Assembly (NCBI GenBank): GCA_017539025.1 | Contig: JAFYHT010000038.1 | Coordinates: 1 to 64,000 of the forward strand | DNA from: Erysipelotrichaceae bacterium | GTDB lineage: Bacteria; Bacillota_I; Bacilli_A; Erysipelotrichales; Erysipelotrichaceae | DNA length: 64,000 bases | Direction: 5' to 3' | Shown: piece after piece, positions 8,732 to 18,393 of the stretch | Position numbering within the stretch: position 1 is the first letter of the stretch | Layout of the letters: every line of letters starts with the position of its first letter | Program-made: the position numbers and the translations under genes | Notes under the pieces: generated by a model | The model's input: the letters and a program-made list of their open reading frames with translations, nothing else | Told to the model about the DNA's origin: nothing | Database searches by the model: none

Positions 8732-9829
8732 ATGAAAATCTTAATTGTTGCACCTTTTGATTCTAAAGGGAGATATAGCGGAGGTATCTCTTCTATAGTT
8801 AATACTTTATGTGATTCTGGGAAATTACAGGAAAAGAATGTGAAGGTTTTAAAATTTAATACATGTCAAATCAGTCGTTCTAATGCAACAGAAGCTAGAT
8901 TAAATTTTCAAAATCTTAAGAATACCTTTTTGATATTTATAAAATTGCCTAGAACTATTATAGCAGAAGAACCAGATACAATCTATTTTCATACCTCATT
9001 AGGGATGGCTTTGTTAAAAGATTGTATGATTATTAGAAACGTCAAAAAACAATTTCCAAATGTAAAAATAGTCGTGCATATTCATTTTGCAGATTATGTA
9101 AAAATCATGCCATCAAAAGAAGTTTTTAGACACTTTATTTTACTAGTTTTGGAAAAATATACCGATAAAATCGTTTTTTTATCAGAAAAGACGAAGGAAG
9201 AATTCATTAAAAACGGAATAGATAGAGACAAAGCAACGGTCATATATAACTTTAGTACAATGTCATTTGATGAAGATTGCTTGAGGAAATCCGGAACAAA
9301 CGTATTGAAGTATTTGTTTGTTGGGACATTAAGTCATAGAAAAGGTATATTTGATATTCTTTCAGCATTGAACTATGTCCATGGTGATTATGAATTTCAT
9401 ATATGTGGTGATTTTCTAAAAGCAGAAACAAAGGCTGCTTATTTAAAAGCCATTTCTGGAATTGAAGAGAAGATTTTTTATCACGGGTTTGTAAAAGGCG
9501 AAGAAAAAAAACATATCTTTTCAGATTGTGATATACTTCTGCTTCCTTCTTATGCGGAGGGATTGCCAGTTGCTATTCTTGAGGGGTATAGTGCCGGATG
9601 TGCGATAATAGCCTCTAATGTTGGGGCTATACCAGAAATAGTAAAAATGCAAAATGGAATAATAGTTAAGCCTGGAGATATTAATGGGCTGGCATTTGCT
9701 ATCCAAGAATATTTGGATGCAGGCAGGCATAGTTTATCGAAACAGCAGTATACAAATTATATTGAATCGTTTAGATATTCAATAGATGCATTTGCTGATT
9801 CCGTCTTTGATATATGCTATAGAGAATGA
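8732..9829 (+). CDS. Glycosyltransferase family 4
   Basis: A 365-residue GT-B enzyme. The N-terminus MKILIVAPFDSKGRYSGGISS has the glycine-rich acceptor loop; FVGTLSHRKGIFDIL opens the donor domain; LPSYAEGLPVAILEGYSAGC is the GT4 catalytic segment with the E-x7-E spacing. It is predicted to add a sugar to the growing lipid-linked repeat on the inner face of the membrane. Donor and linkage cannot be told. The gene lies 14 bases after its predecessor, in the same direction as all genes of the block, and has the high AT content and ATA/AAA codon use of the 5-19 kb segment. Confidence 0.88.
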   Translation: MKILIVAPFDSKGRYSGGISSIVNTLCDSGKLQEKNVKVLKFNTCQISRSNATEARLNFQNLKNTFLIFIKLPRTIIAEEPDTIYFHTSLGMALLKDCMIIRNVKKQFPNVKIVVHIHFADYVKIMPSKEVFRHFILLVLEKYTDKIVFLSEKTKEEFIKNGIDRDKATVIYNFSTMSFDEDCLRKSGTNVLKYLFVGTLSHRKGIFDILSALNYVHGDYEFHICGDFLKAETKAAYLKAISGIEEKIFYHGFVKGEEKKHIFSDCDILLLPSYAEGLPVAILEGYSAGCAIIASNVGAIPEIVKMQNGIIVKPGDINGLAFAIQEYLDAGRHSLSKQQYTNYIESFRYSIDAFADSVFDICYRE

Positions 9830-9848
9830 AAGAGAAGTTTGAAGATAA

Positions 9849-10403
9849 ATGAGAAGAAAACTGTTTTATGGATTTAGGATTATATATAATTGTCTACGAC
9901 TTCCGTTGTTGAGATTGTTTAGTCTTAATAAAATCAAATGTTCGATTTTTCAAGTTTTTTCACCTTCGGTAAAGATTAGAACGTTTAATAACGGTGAAAT
10001 TGAAATACAAAAAAAAGCATTAATTGAAGATAATGTACTCTTGGAATCAAATGGGGGGAAAATACATATGGAAGGTGGCTTTATAAATCGCAACACAACA
10101 ATCGTTTCTATGGAATCAATAATGATTGAAAGTAAAGTGTCAATTGGCCCAAATGTATGTATCTACGATCATGATCATAATATGAATAATAGCGACGGCA
10201 AACGCCCTTTCATATGTTCGCCGATAAAAATAAAAAGAGGGGCATGGATTGGAGCAGGAGCAATAATATTAAAAGGCGTAACCGTTGGTTCAAATGCTGT
10301 TGTTGCGGCTGGGGCTGTAGTTACACAAAGCATTCCGGATAATGCTATTGCAAGAGGGGTTCCTGCAAGGATTATATATGAAAAAGATAATTTGTTACAT
10401 TGA
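9849..10403 (+). CDS. Left-handed beta-helix O-acetyltransferase (WcaF/NodL/LacA-like)
   Basis: A 184-residue hexapeptide-repeat acyltransferase. The isoleucine/valine-patch repeats run from about residue 50, with ICIYDHDHNM supplying the probable catalytic histidine (about residue 103) and the closing coils GAWIGAGAIILKGVTVG and GAVVTQSIPDNAIARGVPA, typical of the maltose/galactoside acetyltransferase group. It should use acetyl-CoA to acetylate a sugar of the repeat unit. The stop overlaps the next gene by 26 bases. The acceptor sugar is unknown. Confidence 0.88.
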   Translation: MRRKLFYGFRIIYNCLRLPLLRLFSLNKIKCSIFQVFSPSVKIRTFNNGEIEIQKKALIEDNVLLESNGGKIHMEGGFINRNTTIVSMESIMIESKVSIGPNVCIYDHDHNMNNSDGKRPFICSPIKIKRGAWIGAGAIILKGVTVGSNAVVAAGAVVTQSIPDNAIARGVPARIIYEKDNLLH

Positions 10404-11454
10404 TTCAATGCAGTTGGGCGGGGCTCAGAGAGTTATGGCTAACCTTACAAAGCATTTTGTGAATTCAAAAATTGATGTACTTTTGGTTAATGATATAGTT
10501 CCGGTTGAAAAAATCCCTGAATACGAGATTGATAAGAAAGTTAGAAGAATATATTTAGATTTTGGGAGAGTGGAAACAAAAGGAATAAGAAAAAATATAC
10601 ACAGGATAACGGTTCTTCGCAAAATAATAAAATCCGAAAAACCAGATGTTGTCTTATCATTTATTGGTCCTCCAAATATCAGAATGCTGATTGCTACAAT
10701 TGGTTTGAAAACAAGGAAAATTGTGTCAGTTAGAAACGATCCATATAAGGAATATGGAACTGGGAAAATGAGAATTATAGTTAATTTTTTATTTGGTCTT
10801 GCAAATGGTTGTGTTTTTCAAACTGATGATGCAGCAAATTACTTTTCTAATAAACTGCGAAAAAGATCCATTGTAATTTATAATCCAGTGAATCAAGTTT
10901 TTTATAATACAAAGCATCATTCGGATGAAAAAACTATAATTATGGTAGGAAGATTGAATCATCAGAAGAACTATTCAATGGCAATAAATGCGTTTAGTTT
11001 AATTGCAAACAAATATCCAGAGCTAATTTTAAGCATTTTCGGTGAAGGGGAACTTCGTAATAATCTTCAGAAACAGATTGACAAGCATGGTCTAAAAGGG
11101 AGAATTCTTTTAAATGGGAGAACGAATAATGTGGAAGAAAAGTTGTCTTCTGCTATGATTTTTGTTATGACTTCAGATTATGAAGGCATGCCAAATGCTC
11201 TTATGGAAGCTATGGCAATGGGGATTCCATGCATATCGACTGATTGCCCTTGTGGAGGGGCAAGAATGATAATTAAACATGGACAAAGTGGCTTTCTGAT
11301 AGATTGCAATAATGAAGTCCAGTTGGCAGAAAAGATAGAGATTTTAGTATCTAATGAAAAAATCAGGAAACTAATGTCATGTAAAGCAAAGGCATCGGCT
11401 CAAGATTTTTTCCCGGATAAAATATACAAAGAATGGGATAAGTTCTTGTTCTAG
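10378..11454 (+). CDS. Glycosyltransferase family 4
   Basis: A 358-residue GT-B enzyme beginning MKKIICYIDSMQLGGAQRV, where GGAQRV is the standard acceptor-domain loop. The donor half has IIMVGRLNHQKNYSMAI and MTSDYEGMPNALMEAMAMG, the GT4 EX7E motif. The open frame could start earlier at 10342, but the ATG at 10378 matches the family N-terminus and has CAAGG about 7 bases before it, so that start is used; it lies within the 3' end of the acetyltransferase gene, giving a 26-base overlap in another frame. It is predicted to extend the lipid-linked oligosaccharide. Confidence 0.88.
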   Translation: MKKIICYIDSMQLGGAQRVMANLTKHFVNSKIDVLLVNDIVPVEKIPEYEIDKKVRRIYLDFGRVETKGIRKNIHRITVLRKIIKSEKPDVVLSFIGPPNIRMLIATIGLKTRKIVSVRNDPYKEYGTGKMRIIVNFLFGLANGCVFQTDDAANYFSNKLRKRSIVIYNPVNQVFYNTKHHSDEKTIIMVGRLNHQKNYSMAINAFSLIANKYPELILSIFGEGELRNNLQKQIDKHGLKGRILLNGRTNNVEEKLSSAMIFVMTSDYEGMPNALMEAMAMGIPCISTDCPCGGARMIIKHGQSGFLIDCNNEVQLAEKIEILVSNEKIRKLMSCKAKASAQDFFPDKIYKEWDKFLF

Positions 11455-11480
11455 AGCAGTATTAAGGCGGCGATTTATTC

Positions 11481-12671
11481 ATGAGAAATTTAAAAGACAA
11501 AAAGAAACCGAGCCTGATAATGCACATTTTGTATTATTTTTGGCTGTTTTTTACGATTGTTTTTTCTGATAAGGTGCCATTGTATAGTAATATATGTGCA
11601 ATAGGAATTATGGTAGTTGGTGCTTATTATTTATTGCGTGATAAACGTTTGGTGATACATCGAGAAATAATATGGCTTTTATTTTTCACCTTGTTTGGTT
11701 TTCTCTCAGCAATATGGAGTCCTATACCGTCGTATACCCTTACCCGTGCTAAAACGTTGTTAAAATTGCTTGTTTTTCTAATAATGTTTGTCTCATACAT
11801 CGACAAAACAGGGGATACCGAATTTCTTTTAACTGGGCTAGAAATAATGGCAAACATAATTGCTATTTATACAATTTATCGGTACGGTTTCAATAGTCTT
11901 AAAGCAATTATGTTAACGAACGGCCGGCGCGTTGGAGGAGAGTTTGTAAACGAGAACACATTAGGCTTATTCTTAATGATGGGAAATATTATAACATTGT
12001 TTAAAGTAATTTGCTTTTCAAAGCCAAAAAGACTTCTTTTTGTAATAATTCCATTCGCTGTCAGTTTGATGACCGCGAGTAGAAAAGTTATACTGATAAT
12101 TCCGGTAGCACTAATAATTATTTTTTCTATGAAAATGAAATCACAGAGTTCTGCAGATAACAAAATGAAATCCGTTTTTATTGTAGTACTTGTGTTTGTG
12201 ATTGGAATTTCAATTTATAATACTCCATTGGCTAATACTTTGAGAAATCGATTATCCACAATGATTGGTAACGGTTCAACTCTAGATTATTCTGTTAGAA
12301 ATCGATATGGGATGATTGAACTTGGGTTAGAAATTTTCAAGGAGTATCCATTGCTTGGCGTTGGTCTGAACGGGTCTCTAGCATATGCAAACGGAACTTA
12401 TTTGCATAGCAATTACGTTGAACTATTGGCTACAGGAGGAATTGTGGGATCGTTAATCTATTATGCTTATTATCTTTATATATTTGGAAAAATGTACAAA
12501 GTTAAAACAGAGAAAACTTCATCATGGAGAAATCTTGGACTTTTATTTTTTGCGATTTGTTTAATTACCGATGCTGGTGCAGTCACTTATTTTTCAAAGA
12601 CGCAGTACTTATATTTTATTATTTTTGCAATCGCAATTGGTAAACACTCAAAAGCTAGTATTATAGAATGA
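11481..12671 (+). CDS. O-antigen polymerase-like membrane protein (Wzy), cluster A
   Basis: A 396-residue polytopic protein with roughly ten to twelve hydrophobic segments and a large loop before the last ones, containing SVRNRYGMIELGLEIFKEYPLLGVGLNG and then HSNYVELLATGGIVG. The pattern PLLGVGLNG...HSNYVELLAT is the Wzy_C/O-antigen ligase signature. It should polymerise flipped repeat units on the outer face of the membrane. It stands in a normal Wzy position within the glycosyltransferase block. A second protein of the same type is encoded at 36480. Sequence outside the Wzy_C region is, as usual, not diagnostic. Confidence 0.85.
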   Translation: MRNLKDKKKPSLIMHILYYFWLFFTIVFSDKVPLYSNICAIGIMVVGAYYLLRDKRLVIHREIIWLLFFTLFGFLSAIWSPIPSYTLTRAKTLLKLLVFLIMFVSYIDKTGDTEFLLTGLEIMANIIAIYTIYRYGFNSLKAIMLTNGRRVGGEFVNENTLGLFLMMGNIITLFKVICFSKPKRLLFVIIPFAVSLMTASRKVILIIPVALIIIFSMKMKSQSSADNKMKSVFIVVLVFVIGISIYNTPLANTLRNRLSTMIGNGSTLDYSVRNRYGMIELGLEIFKEYPLLGVGLNGSLAYANGTYLHSNYVELLATGGIVGSLIYYAYYLYIFGKMYKVKTEKTSSWRNLGLLFFAICLITDAGAVTYFSKTQYLYFIIFAIAIGKHSKASIIE

Positions 12672-12683
12672 GTTGGAGATTAG

Positions 12684-13607
12684 ATGATTAACATAACTGT
12701 TGTTACACCAACATATAATCGGGCACATACGCTTAATAGGGTTTTTGATTCTCTCATGCAGCAGACTTATCGGGACTTCAAATGGCTTGTAGTGGATGAT
12801 GGTTCGACAGACGACACGGCAGAATTGGTGAAAGAGTACAAAGAAAAAGCGTGGTTTCCAGTTGATTACGTTTTAAAGGAACATGCTGGAAAATACGAAG
12901 CCGTGAATCTATCATATAAACTAGTTGATACAAAATATATTATCAACTGTGACTCCGATGATGCCATGCTTCCAAATGGCTTAGAAACAATAATGAAATT
13001 ATGGAGCAAAGTACCAGAAGACAGATTAAACCAGGTTTGGTGTGTTACAGGAAGATGCCTTGATTCGGTAACGGGAAAAATTGTTGGAGATTTATTTCCA
13101 GAGAATATAAATGGTTTAAGAGGAAAAGACAAGTTAAAAGTAATTTTCCAAACAAAAGGCGAAAAACATTCCTGCAGATTGACTAATATTGTTAGTCAGT
13201 TTCCATATCCATCTTTCCCTGATACCGGAAAGCTTGTTCCAAATCATACATGGATTCAAATTAACGCAATTTATGAACAGTACTGTTCGAATGATCCTAT
13301 TAGCATATACTATCAAGATTCTTTAGATAGTTTAGCAAAATCACCAAGCAAAGAAAGAAAACTAGGATATTATTACTATGCTTTATTGTGTATAAATGAT
13401 TATTTTGATCAGTTTTTTATTAATCCTGATATCAGGTATTCTCTTATTAATATTTCCAGATGTGGATGGAGAGGCGGAAAAACAACAAAGGAGATTCTTG
13501 ATGCTGTAATTAAACCATCTAAGAAAATATTGGTTGCTTTCTGCATGCCTATAAGTGCGATATACAATGTTTTCTTTGACAAGCACAAAAAAGGTTCAAT
13601 ACATTGA
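12684..13607 (+). CDS. Glycosyltransferase family 2
   Basis: GT-A fold enzyme starting MINITVVTPTYNRAHTLNR, with VVDDGSTDDTAELV (nucleotide-binding) and the metal-binding NCDSDDAML near residue 90. These are the standard GT2 motifs. Length 307. TTGGAGA sits a suitable distance before the ATG. The C-terminal third has no further recognisable domain, and a short hydrophobic tail (VAFCMPISAIYNVFF) may touch the membrane. It probably adds one sugar of the cluster A repeat. Confidence 0.87.
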   Translation: MINITVVTPTYNRAHTLNRVFDSLMQQTYRDFKWLVVDDGSTDDTAELVKEYKEKAWFPVDYVLKEHAGKYEAVNLSYKLVDTKYIINCDSDDAMLPNGLETIMKLWSKVPEDRLNQVWCVTGRCLDSVTGKIVGDLFPENINGLRGKDKLKVIFQTKGEKHSCRLTNIVSQFPYPSFPDTGKLVPNHTWIQINAIYEQYCSNDPISIYYQDSLDSLAKSPSKERKLGYYYYALLCINDYFDQFFINPDIRYSLINISRCGWRGGKTTKEILDAVIKPSKKILVAFCMPISAIYNVFFDKHKKGSIH

Positions 13608-13626
13608 AAATGCTAGGAGATTTGAT

Positions 13627-14757
13627 ATGGCAAAGCTGCTGATTTGTGGAGATTTTTCCCCAACAAAATCTAATGAAGAGATTCTTTCAAATGGGAGAAT
13701 AGATGAATGCATAGGCAAAGAACTGGTATCAATATTCAATAATAGCGATTTTGTTGCATTAAATCTAGAAACATCTCTCACAAATTTGGTTAATCCCAAA
13801 ACGAAAAGAGGACAAATAAACCGTAGTTTGCCTGCCACTGTTAATTTTCTAAAAAACGCGAATGTTAATTTGTGTTTTTTAGCAAACAATCATGTAATAG
13901 ACAATGGAAACGATGGCGTACTAGATACTATCAACACCCTGAAGAAAAACGGTATTGAATGCATGGGGGTTGGTATCAATCGAGAAGAAGCATCCAAACC
14001 ATATATCTTTCAATACAAAAAACAAAAGATTGCATTTATAAATTTATCAAATGTCGAATTCAATGAGCCAGAGAATGGAGAAATTGGCGTAAATACATAT
14101 AATCCATTGTTTTCCTTTGATCTTATCAAAGAAACAAAATCAAAGGTGGATTTCTTAATAGTTGTATTTCATTCAGGAATCGAATATTATACATATCCCA
14201 CTCCATATTTACAGATGATATGCAGAAAAATGATAGAGTATGGTGCTGATTTTGTTACATGTCAGCATAGTCACTGCATCGGAACTTATGAAATATACAA
14301 TGAAAAAACAATAATTTATGGGCAAGGCAATTTCCTTTTTGATGATAGCTCAAAAGAGTTGGAAAAAACAGGATTGCTTCTTCAATTAGACACGTATTCC
14401 GGTACCGTTCAACCTATTCCAATCAAGAAAAACGGTGCTCTTGTTATGCTAGCTGATTCAGAAACTTCAAACGAAATATTAGAAAAATATGAAGGCAGAC
14501 ATAATGAACTACTAAAAGAAGGGTTTATTAATGAGTGTTTTCATTCATATGCTATTGCTCACAAAAGAGAATACTTTAATTCCTGTGTAGGCTATAACAA
14601 AATATATAAATTCATAAATCGAATTTCGGGATATAGTTTGGAGAATTATATTTTCAATAAGGTATCAAAAATGAGAATATACAACATGCTTGATTCGATA
14701 TCGCTGAGAGAAGTATTTACAGAGGTTATGAAAAGTTATAGAGATGAAGAGGGATAG
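13627..14757 (+). CDS. CapA-family protein (PGA_cap metallophosphoesterase-like)
   Basis: A 376-residue protein with the CapA fold: LLICGDFSPTKS at the start, NLETSL (about residue 42), FLANNHVIDNGNDG (about residue 79), VFHSGIEY (about residue 179), CQHSHCIG (about residue 214) and IIYGQGNFLFD. These are the metallophosphatase-like motifs of CapA/PgsA proteins found in polyglutamate and polysaccharide capsule loci. The exact reaction is not settled in the family. The open frame extends to 13555, but the ATG at 13627 has AGGAGA at 13615-13620 and fits the family start. No signal peptide is visible, which is unusual for CapA proteins and suggests a cytoplasmic site. It overlaps the next gene by 14 bases. 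Confidence 0.85.
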   Translation: MAKLLICGDFSPTKSNEEILSNGRIDECIGKELVSIFNNSDFVALNLETSLTNLVNPKTKRGQINRSLPATVNFLKNANVNLCFLANNHVIDNGNDGVLDTINTLKKNGIECMGVGINREEASKPYIFQYKKQKIAFINLSNVEFNEPENGEIGVNTYNPLFSFDLIKETKSKVDFLIVVFHSGIEYYTYPTPYLQMICRKMIEYGADFVTCQHSHCIGTYEIYNEKTIIYGQGNFLFDDSSKELEKTGLLLQLDTYSGTVQPIPIKKNGALVMLADSETSNEILEKYEGRHNELLKEGFINECFHSYAIAHKREYFNSCVGYNKIYKFINRISGYSLENYIFNKVSKMRIYNMLDSISLREVFTEVMKSYRDEEG

Positions 14758-15781
14758 AGGATTAGACCTTTCAAAATTCATTGGAATGACAGGAATTATT
14801 ATAGCTCATTGTAATAATATTCCAGTGTGGATTGATTATATTAGACATTATGAAGTCATTACTTTGATTTTGGTTTCTGCTGTTTTATACAGTAGAAGTT
14901 TTATTCAAAAAAAGGAATATGAAGGATTGATATTAAGCATTTCAAGACGCATAAAACGGATCGTATTTCCAACATGGTTTTTTGTATCTGTTGTTATTGG
15001 TTCGCTATTTATTGCATCTTTGATAACAAATAGACCGTTTCCTTATGATTTAAATACTTTTATTGAATCGTACGCAATGATCAACGGAATTGGCTATGTC
15101 TGGATTATGTTAGTCTACGTATTTATAGGTATTGGGATGCCGTTTATTGTGATTGGGATAAATCGAAGTGGTTTAAAACAGAAACAAATTTGGGCTTTAT
15201 TATGCGTGTCTTATTTATTTTATGAATTATTAAGATGTATAATCGTGAAAAATCAGGATAATTATCCTGTGATGTATTATATAAAAAACACCATCCTTTA
15301 CTTTTTGATTTATAACATTATTTCAGTAAGTTATATATATCTTGAAAAGGAAAAAAAGAGAATAAGAATTTCGTTTTCAGCACTTTTGTTAGCGGGCCAT
15401 TTTCTATCGTGCTTATTTACCGATTTTCCAGTTAATATACTTGTTGGAAGATACAAGTATCCTCCAAGTTTTTTCTACCTTTTATATTCTTTTGGCATTG
15501 CTATTCTAATTGTAGAGATTTGTGATAGTGTTAAAGACAAGTTTGCGTGGGCGGATCGTTTTTTAACATTTAGTAGTAAAAATAGTCAGTGGATATATTT
15601 TAATCATGTACTGTGTATCTATATCTGGAATGAGTTTTTTGATTCGGATAAATGGGGAGAAATGTTCTGTTTTCTATTCGTAGGCGCATATTTGCTTACG
15701 TTATTGAATGAAAAAATGGTTAAAGTTATTTCTGCGGGGAAATTTAATGTCCTTAAAAGCTTTGTCAAAAACATTTTTTGA
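14744..15781 (+). CDS. Acyltransferase 3 family membrane protein
   Basis: A 345-residue polytopic protein beginning with the acyltransferase-3 motif RGLDLSKFIGMTGIIIAHC, in which the conserved Arg, Asp and final His are present, followed by about ten hydrophobic segments and short basic loops (SRRIKRIVFPTW). Members O-acetylate surface polysaccharide using cytoplasmic acyl donors. The ATG at 14744 lies 14 bases inside the preceding gene, implying coupled translation. The sugar modified is not known. Confidence 0.83.
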   Translation: MKRDRGLDLSKFIGMTGIIIAHCNNIPVWIDYIRHYEVITLILVSAVLYSRSFIQKKEYEGLILSISRRIKRIVFPTWFFVSVVIGSLFIASLITNRPFPYDLNTFIESYAMINGIGYVWIMLVYVFIGIGMPFIVIGINRSGLKQKQIWALLCVSYLFYELLRCIIVKNQDNYPVMYYIKNTILYFLIYNIISVSYIYLEKEKKRIRISFSALLLAGHFLSCLFTDFPVNILVGRYKYPPSFFYLLYSFGIAILIVEICDSVKDKFAWADRFLTFSSKNSQWIYFNHVLCIYIWNEFFDSDKWGEMFCFLFVGAYLLTLLNEKMVKVISAGKFNVLKSFVKNIF

Positions 15782-15821
15782 GACCAAGAATAAGTGGAAA
15801 CTATAACAATTTGAGAAAAGG

Positions 15822-16847
15822 TTGGAGAGTGAAAAAAAAGTGTTGTTATTTTCTTTAATCATTCCTGTATATAACACAGAGAGATATCTTGAAGATTGTA
15901 TTAACTCTGTATTGAAGCAGACATACAAGAACTATGAAATTATTTTAGTTGATGATGGATCTTTTGATGAGAGTTCAAAAATATGCGATTTATACTCGGA
16001 TCAATACGACTGCATTGTTACGTTGCATCAGAGGAACTCAGGACCAATACAAGCAAGGATAAATGGTGCCAAAAGAGCAAAAGGTGATTTCCTTCTTTTT
16101 CTTGATTCTGACGATATGTTACGTAATGATGCTCTTGAAATTATTAGCAATGTGATAAACGTTTACCATGCAGACCTTGTGATGTTTTGCGCATCTGTTA
16201 GTAAGAACTTTGATGTACCTTTTAAGACGTATCCTTTTGAAAAGAGCAAAGTTTTCCTTGAGCAGGATAAAACAGTTCTTTATGAATTGATATGTACCAC
16301 TCCGGTTATAAATGAACTTGCATTAAAATGCTTCCATAAATCACTATTTAATTATAGTTTTATAGGCGAAGATGAGAAAAATGTTAGAAATGGAGATGAT
16401 TGTTTGTTATCATTGCCTATTATTGATAAGGCAAAAACCGTTGTTTTTATTAACTATTTAATTTACTATTATAGGAAAAATGAACAAAGTATAGTTCATT
16501 TATCAAACCCAAAATGTTTTGATTCTTATCGTGTTGTTTCCGAATACAGGCTCGCGTATGCGAAAAAATGGGAGAATAAATGTCTTGGCATATTAAATAA
16601 GACTAAGTGTTTTGCTGGCGAGCAATGTTATACGGCAATGCGAAATGTAATGATATCTAATATGTCTTGGAAAGAGAAACTTCAGGAGATCAAACGTATT
16701 AAAGATTCTGATTTCTATATAAAATATCATACATTTTTACCAGAAAGTTTTTCTTTAATGAAAAGAGTCTTCTATTCAATGTGGCGATCAAATAATATAA
16801 TAATATCGAACTTAGCTACGATTATTTATAGAAGTGCAAGAGGATAG
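15822..16847 (+). CDS. Glycosyltransferase family 2
   Basis: GT-A enzyme with FSLIIPVYNTERYLEDCI, ILVDDGSFDESS and FLLFLDSDDML, the classical GT2 (WaaV/CpsI-like) motifs, and a C-terminal helical region. Length up to 341. The start is doubtful: the open frame begins with TTG at 15822, with only AAAAGG directly against it, whereas the in-frame GTG at 15840 has GGAG at 15824-15827 and would give 335 residues. No ATG precedes the conserved core. It should add a sugar to the cluster A repeat unit. Confidence 0.85.
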   Translation: MESEKKVLLFSLIIPVYNTERYLEDCINSVLKQTYKNYEIILVDDGSFDESSKICDLYSDQYDCIVTLHQRNSGPIQARINGAKRAKGDFLLFLDSDDMLRNDALEIISNVINVYHADLVMFCASVSKNFDVPFKTYPFEKSKVFLEQDKTVLYELICTTPVINELALKCFHKSLFNYSFIGEDEKNVRNGDDCLLSLPIIDKAKTVVFINYLIYYYRKNEQSIVHLSNPKCFDSYRVVSEYRLAYAKKWENKCLGILNKTKCFAGEQCYTAMRNVMISNMSWKEKLQEIKRIKDSDFYIKYHTFLPESFSLMKRVFYSMWRSNNIIISNLATIIYRSARG

Positions 16848-16853
16848 GATTGA

Positions 16854-18371
16854 ATGACAGATGCAAGAAAACGTAGGGCAGTCTTAAATATTCTAATCTC
16901 TTTAGGATGTCAGGCAATTACGCTTTTATGTGGTTTTATTACTCCCAGATACATGCTAAGAGCATTTGGATCAGAGATAAATGGAGCAACTGCATCTATT
17001 ACGCAATTTTTAGGGTATATCGCACTTCTTGAAGGTGGAATTGGCGGTGTAGCAAGAGCTGTTCTTTACAAACCGCTTGCAGAAAATAACATAGAAAAAA
17101 TAAGCAAAATAATCGCAGAGGTTAAACACTACTTCCGGGTATTGGCTTTTATTTTCTTGCCTTATGTGTTGATTCTTGCTCTTGGTTTTAAGTCTTTATC
17201 CCATATTGAGGTGTTGGATTGGTTCTCAACTGCTGCTTTGGTTATAGTAATCAGTCTTTCGACCTTTGCACAGTATTTTATTGGAATATCGTATTCTATT
17301 TTTTTGCAGGCAGCTCAGAAAACATATATAACACAAATCATATCAATATTAGCTACCATTTTAAATACGATAGTAACAGTTGTGCTGGTCACGTTAAGAC
17401 TGAATATAATAATTGTCAAACTGTTCAGCAGTTGCGTGTTTGTTCTTCGACCAATTTGTTTGATGTTATATGTCAAACGCCATTATCATCTGATCTCCGT
17501 CCCACTATCTGAAAATGCTGAACTTAAACAAAAATGGTCTGGTCTAGGACAACACTTGGCATATTTTTTACATTCTAATACCGATGTTGCTATTTTGACT
17601 TTATTTGGCAGTTTAAAAGCTGTATCTGTATATTCAATTTATTATATGATTGTTGCGCATTTACAGAGTATCACAGTTTCTTTTTCAACAGGTATGGAAG
17701 CTATATTTGGTGATATGCTAGCAAGAAGAGAGATGAACATACTTCATAATACTTTTGGATATTATGAAATCTTAATTTCTTTGATAACTAACATCCTGTT
17801 CTCTACCGCGTCTGTTTTATTGATTCCATTTATTAGAGTTTATACTTCTAATATTAATGATGCAAATTATATTGAGCCTATTTTTGGGTTGATTCTTTTG
17901 ATCTCGTCAGCTATTTATTGTTTGCGAATGCCATATCACTCTATGATAATTGCTGCTGGACATTTTAAGCAAACAGAGAAGGCTGCATACGGCGAGGCAA
18001 TAATAAACATTGGAATTTCCTTACTATTGGTTCATAAATTTCGGTTGATTGGAATAGCTGTTGGCACTTTAATAGCTACTTGTTTTCGCTTCACCTATTA
18101 TGCAATATATCTTAGCAACAATATTTTTAATAGGCCTATCAGACTATTGATGAAGAGATTACTTGTGGATACTCTTTCTTTTGTGGTAATTCTTTTTGTG
18201 GGGAAGATTATTACTTCTTACATGTCAATAAACAATTATCAGATGTGGCTTATAGTAGCAACGGTGGTTTTTTTAATTTCTTTAATGATAACTCTGATTT
18301 TCAATTTTGCTTTCTACAAAAATGATAGTAAGGTTTTCATTCAAAGAATGATGAAACACAAACAAATTTAG
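16854..18371 (+). CDS. Polysaccharide flippase (Wzx/MOP superfamily), cluster A
   Basis: A 505-residue protein with about twelve to fourteen hydrophobic spans and the N-terminal pattern ISLGCQAITLLCGFITPRYML, as in Wzx/RfbX flippases: two helices separated by an Arg-Tyr-Met loop. Length and gene order (after glycosyltransferases, beside a Wzy) fit the transporter that moves the undecaprenyl-linked repeat across the membrane. The gene starts 7 bases after the preceding stop. It is distinct from the second flippase encoded on the minus strand at 32512. Confidence 0.87.
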   Translation: MTDARKRRAVLNILISLGCQAITLLCGFITPRYMLRAFGSEINGATASITQFLGYIALLEGGIGGVARAVLYKPLAENNIEKISKIIAEVKHYFRVLAFIFLPYVLILALGFKSLSHIEVLDWFSTAALVIVISLSTFAQYFIGISYSIFLQAAQKTYITQIISILATILNTIVTVVLVTLRLNIIIVKLFSSCVFVLRPICLMLYVKRHYHLISVPLSENAELKQKWSGLGQHLAYFLHSNTDVAILTLFGSLKAVSVYSIYYMIVAHLQSITVSFSTGMEAIFGDMLARREMNILHNTFGYYEILISLITNILFSTASVLLIPFIRVYTSNINDANYIEPIFGLILLISSAIYCLRMPYHSMIIAAGHFKQTEKAAYGEAIINIGISLLLVHKFRLIGIAVGTLIATCFRFTYYAIYLSNNIFNRPIRLLMKRLLVDTLSFVVILFVGKIITSYMSINNYQMWLIVATVVFLISLMITLIFNFAFYKNDSKVFIQRMMKHKQI

Positions 18372-18393
18372 TAAATCAGAAAAGAGCTTTCAA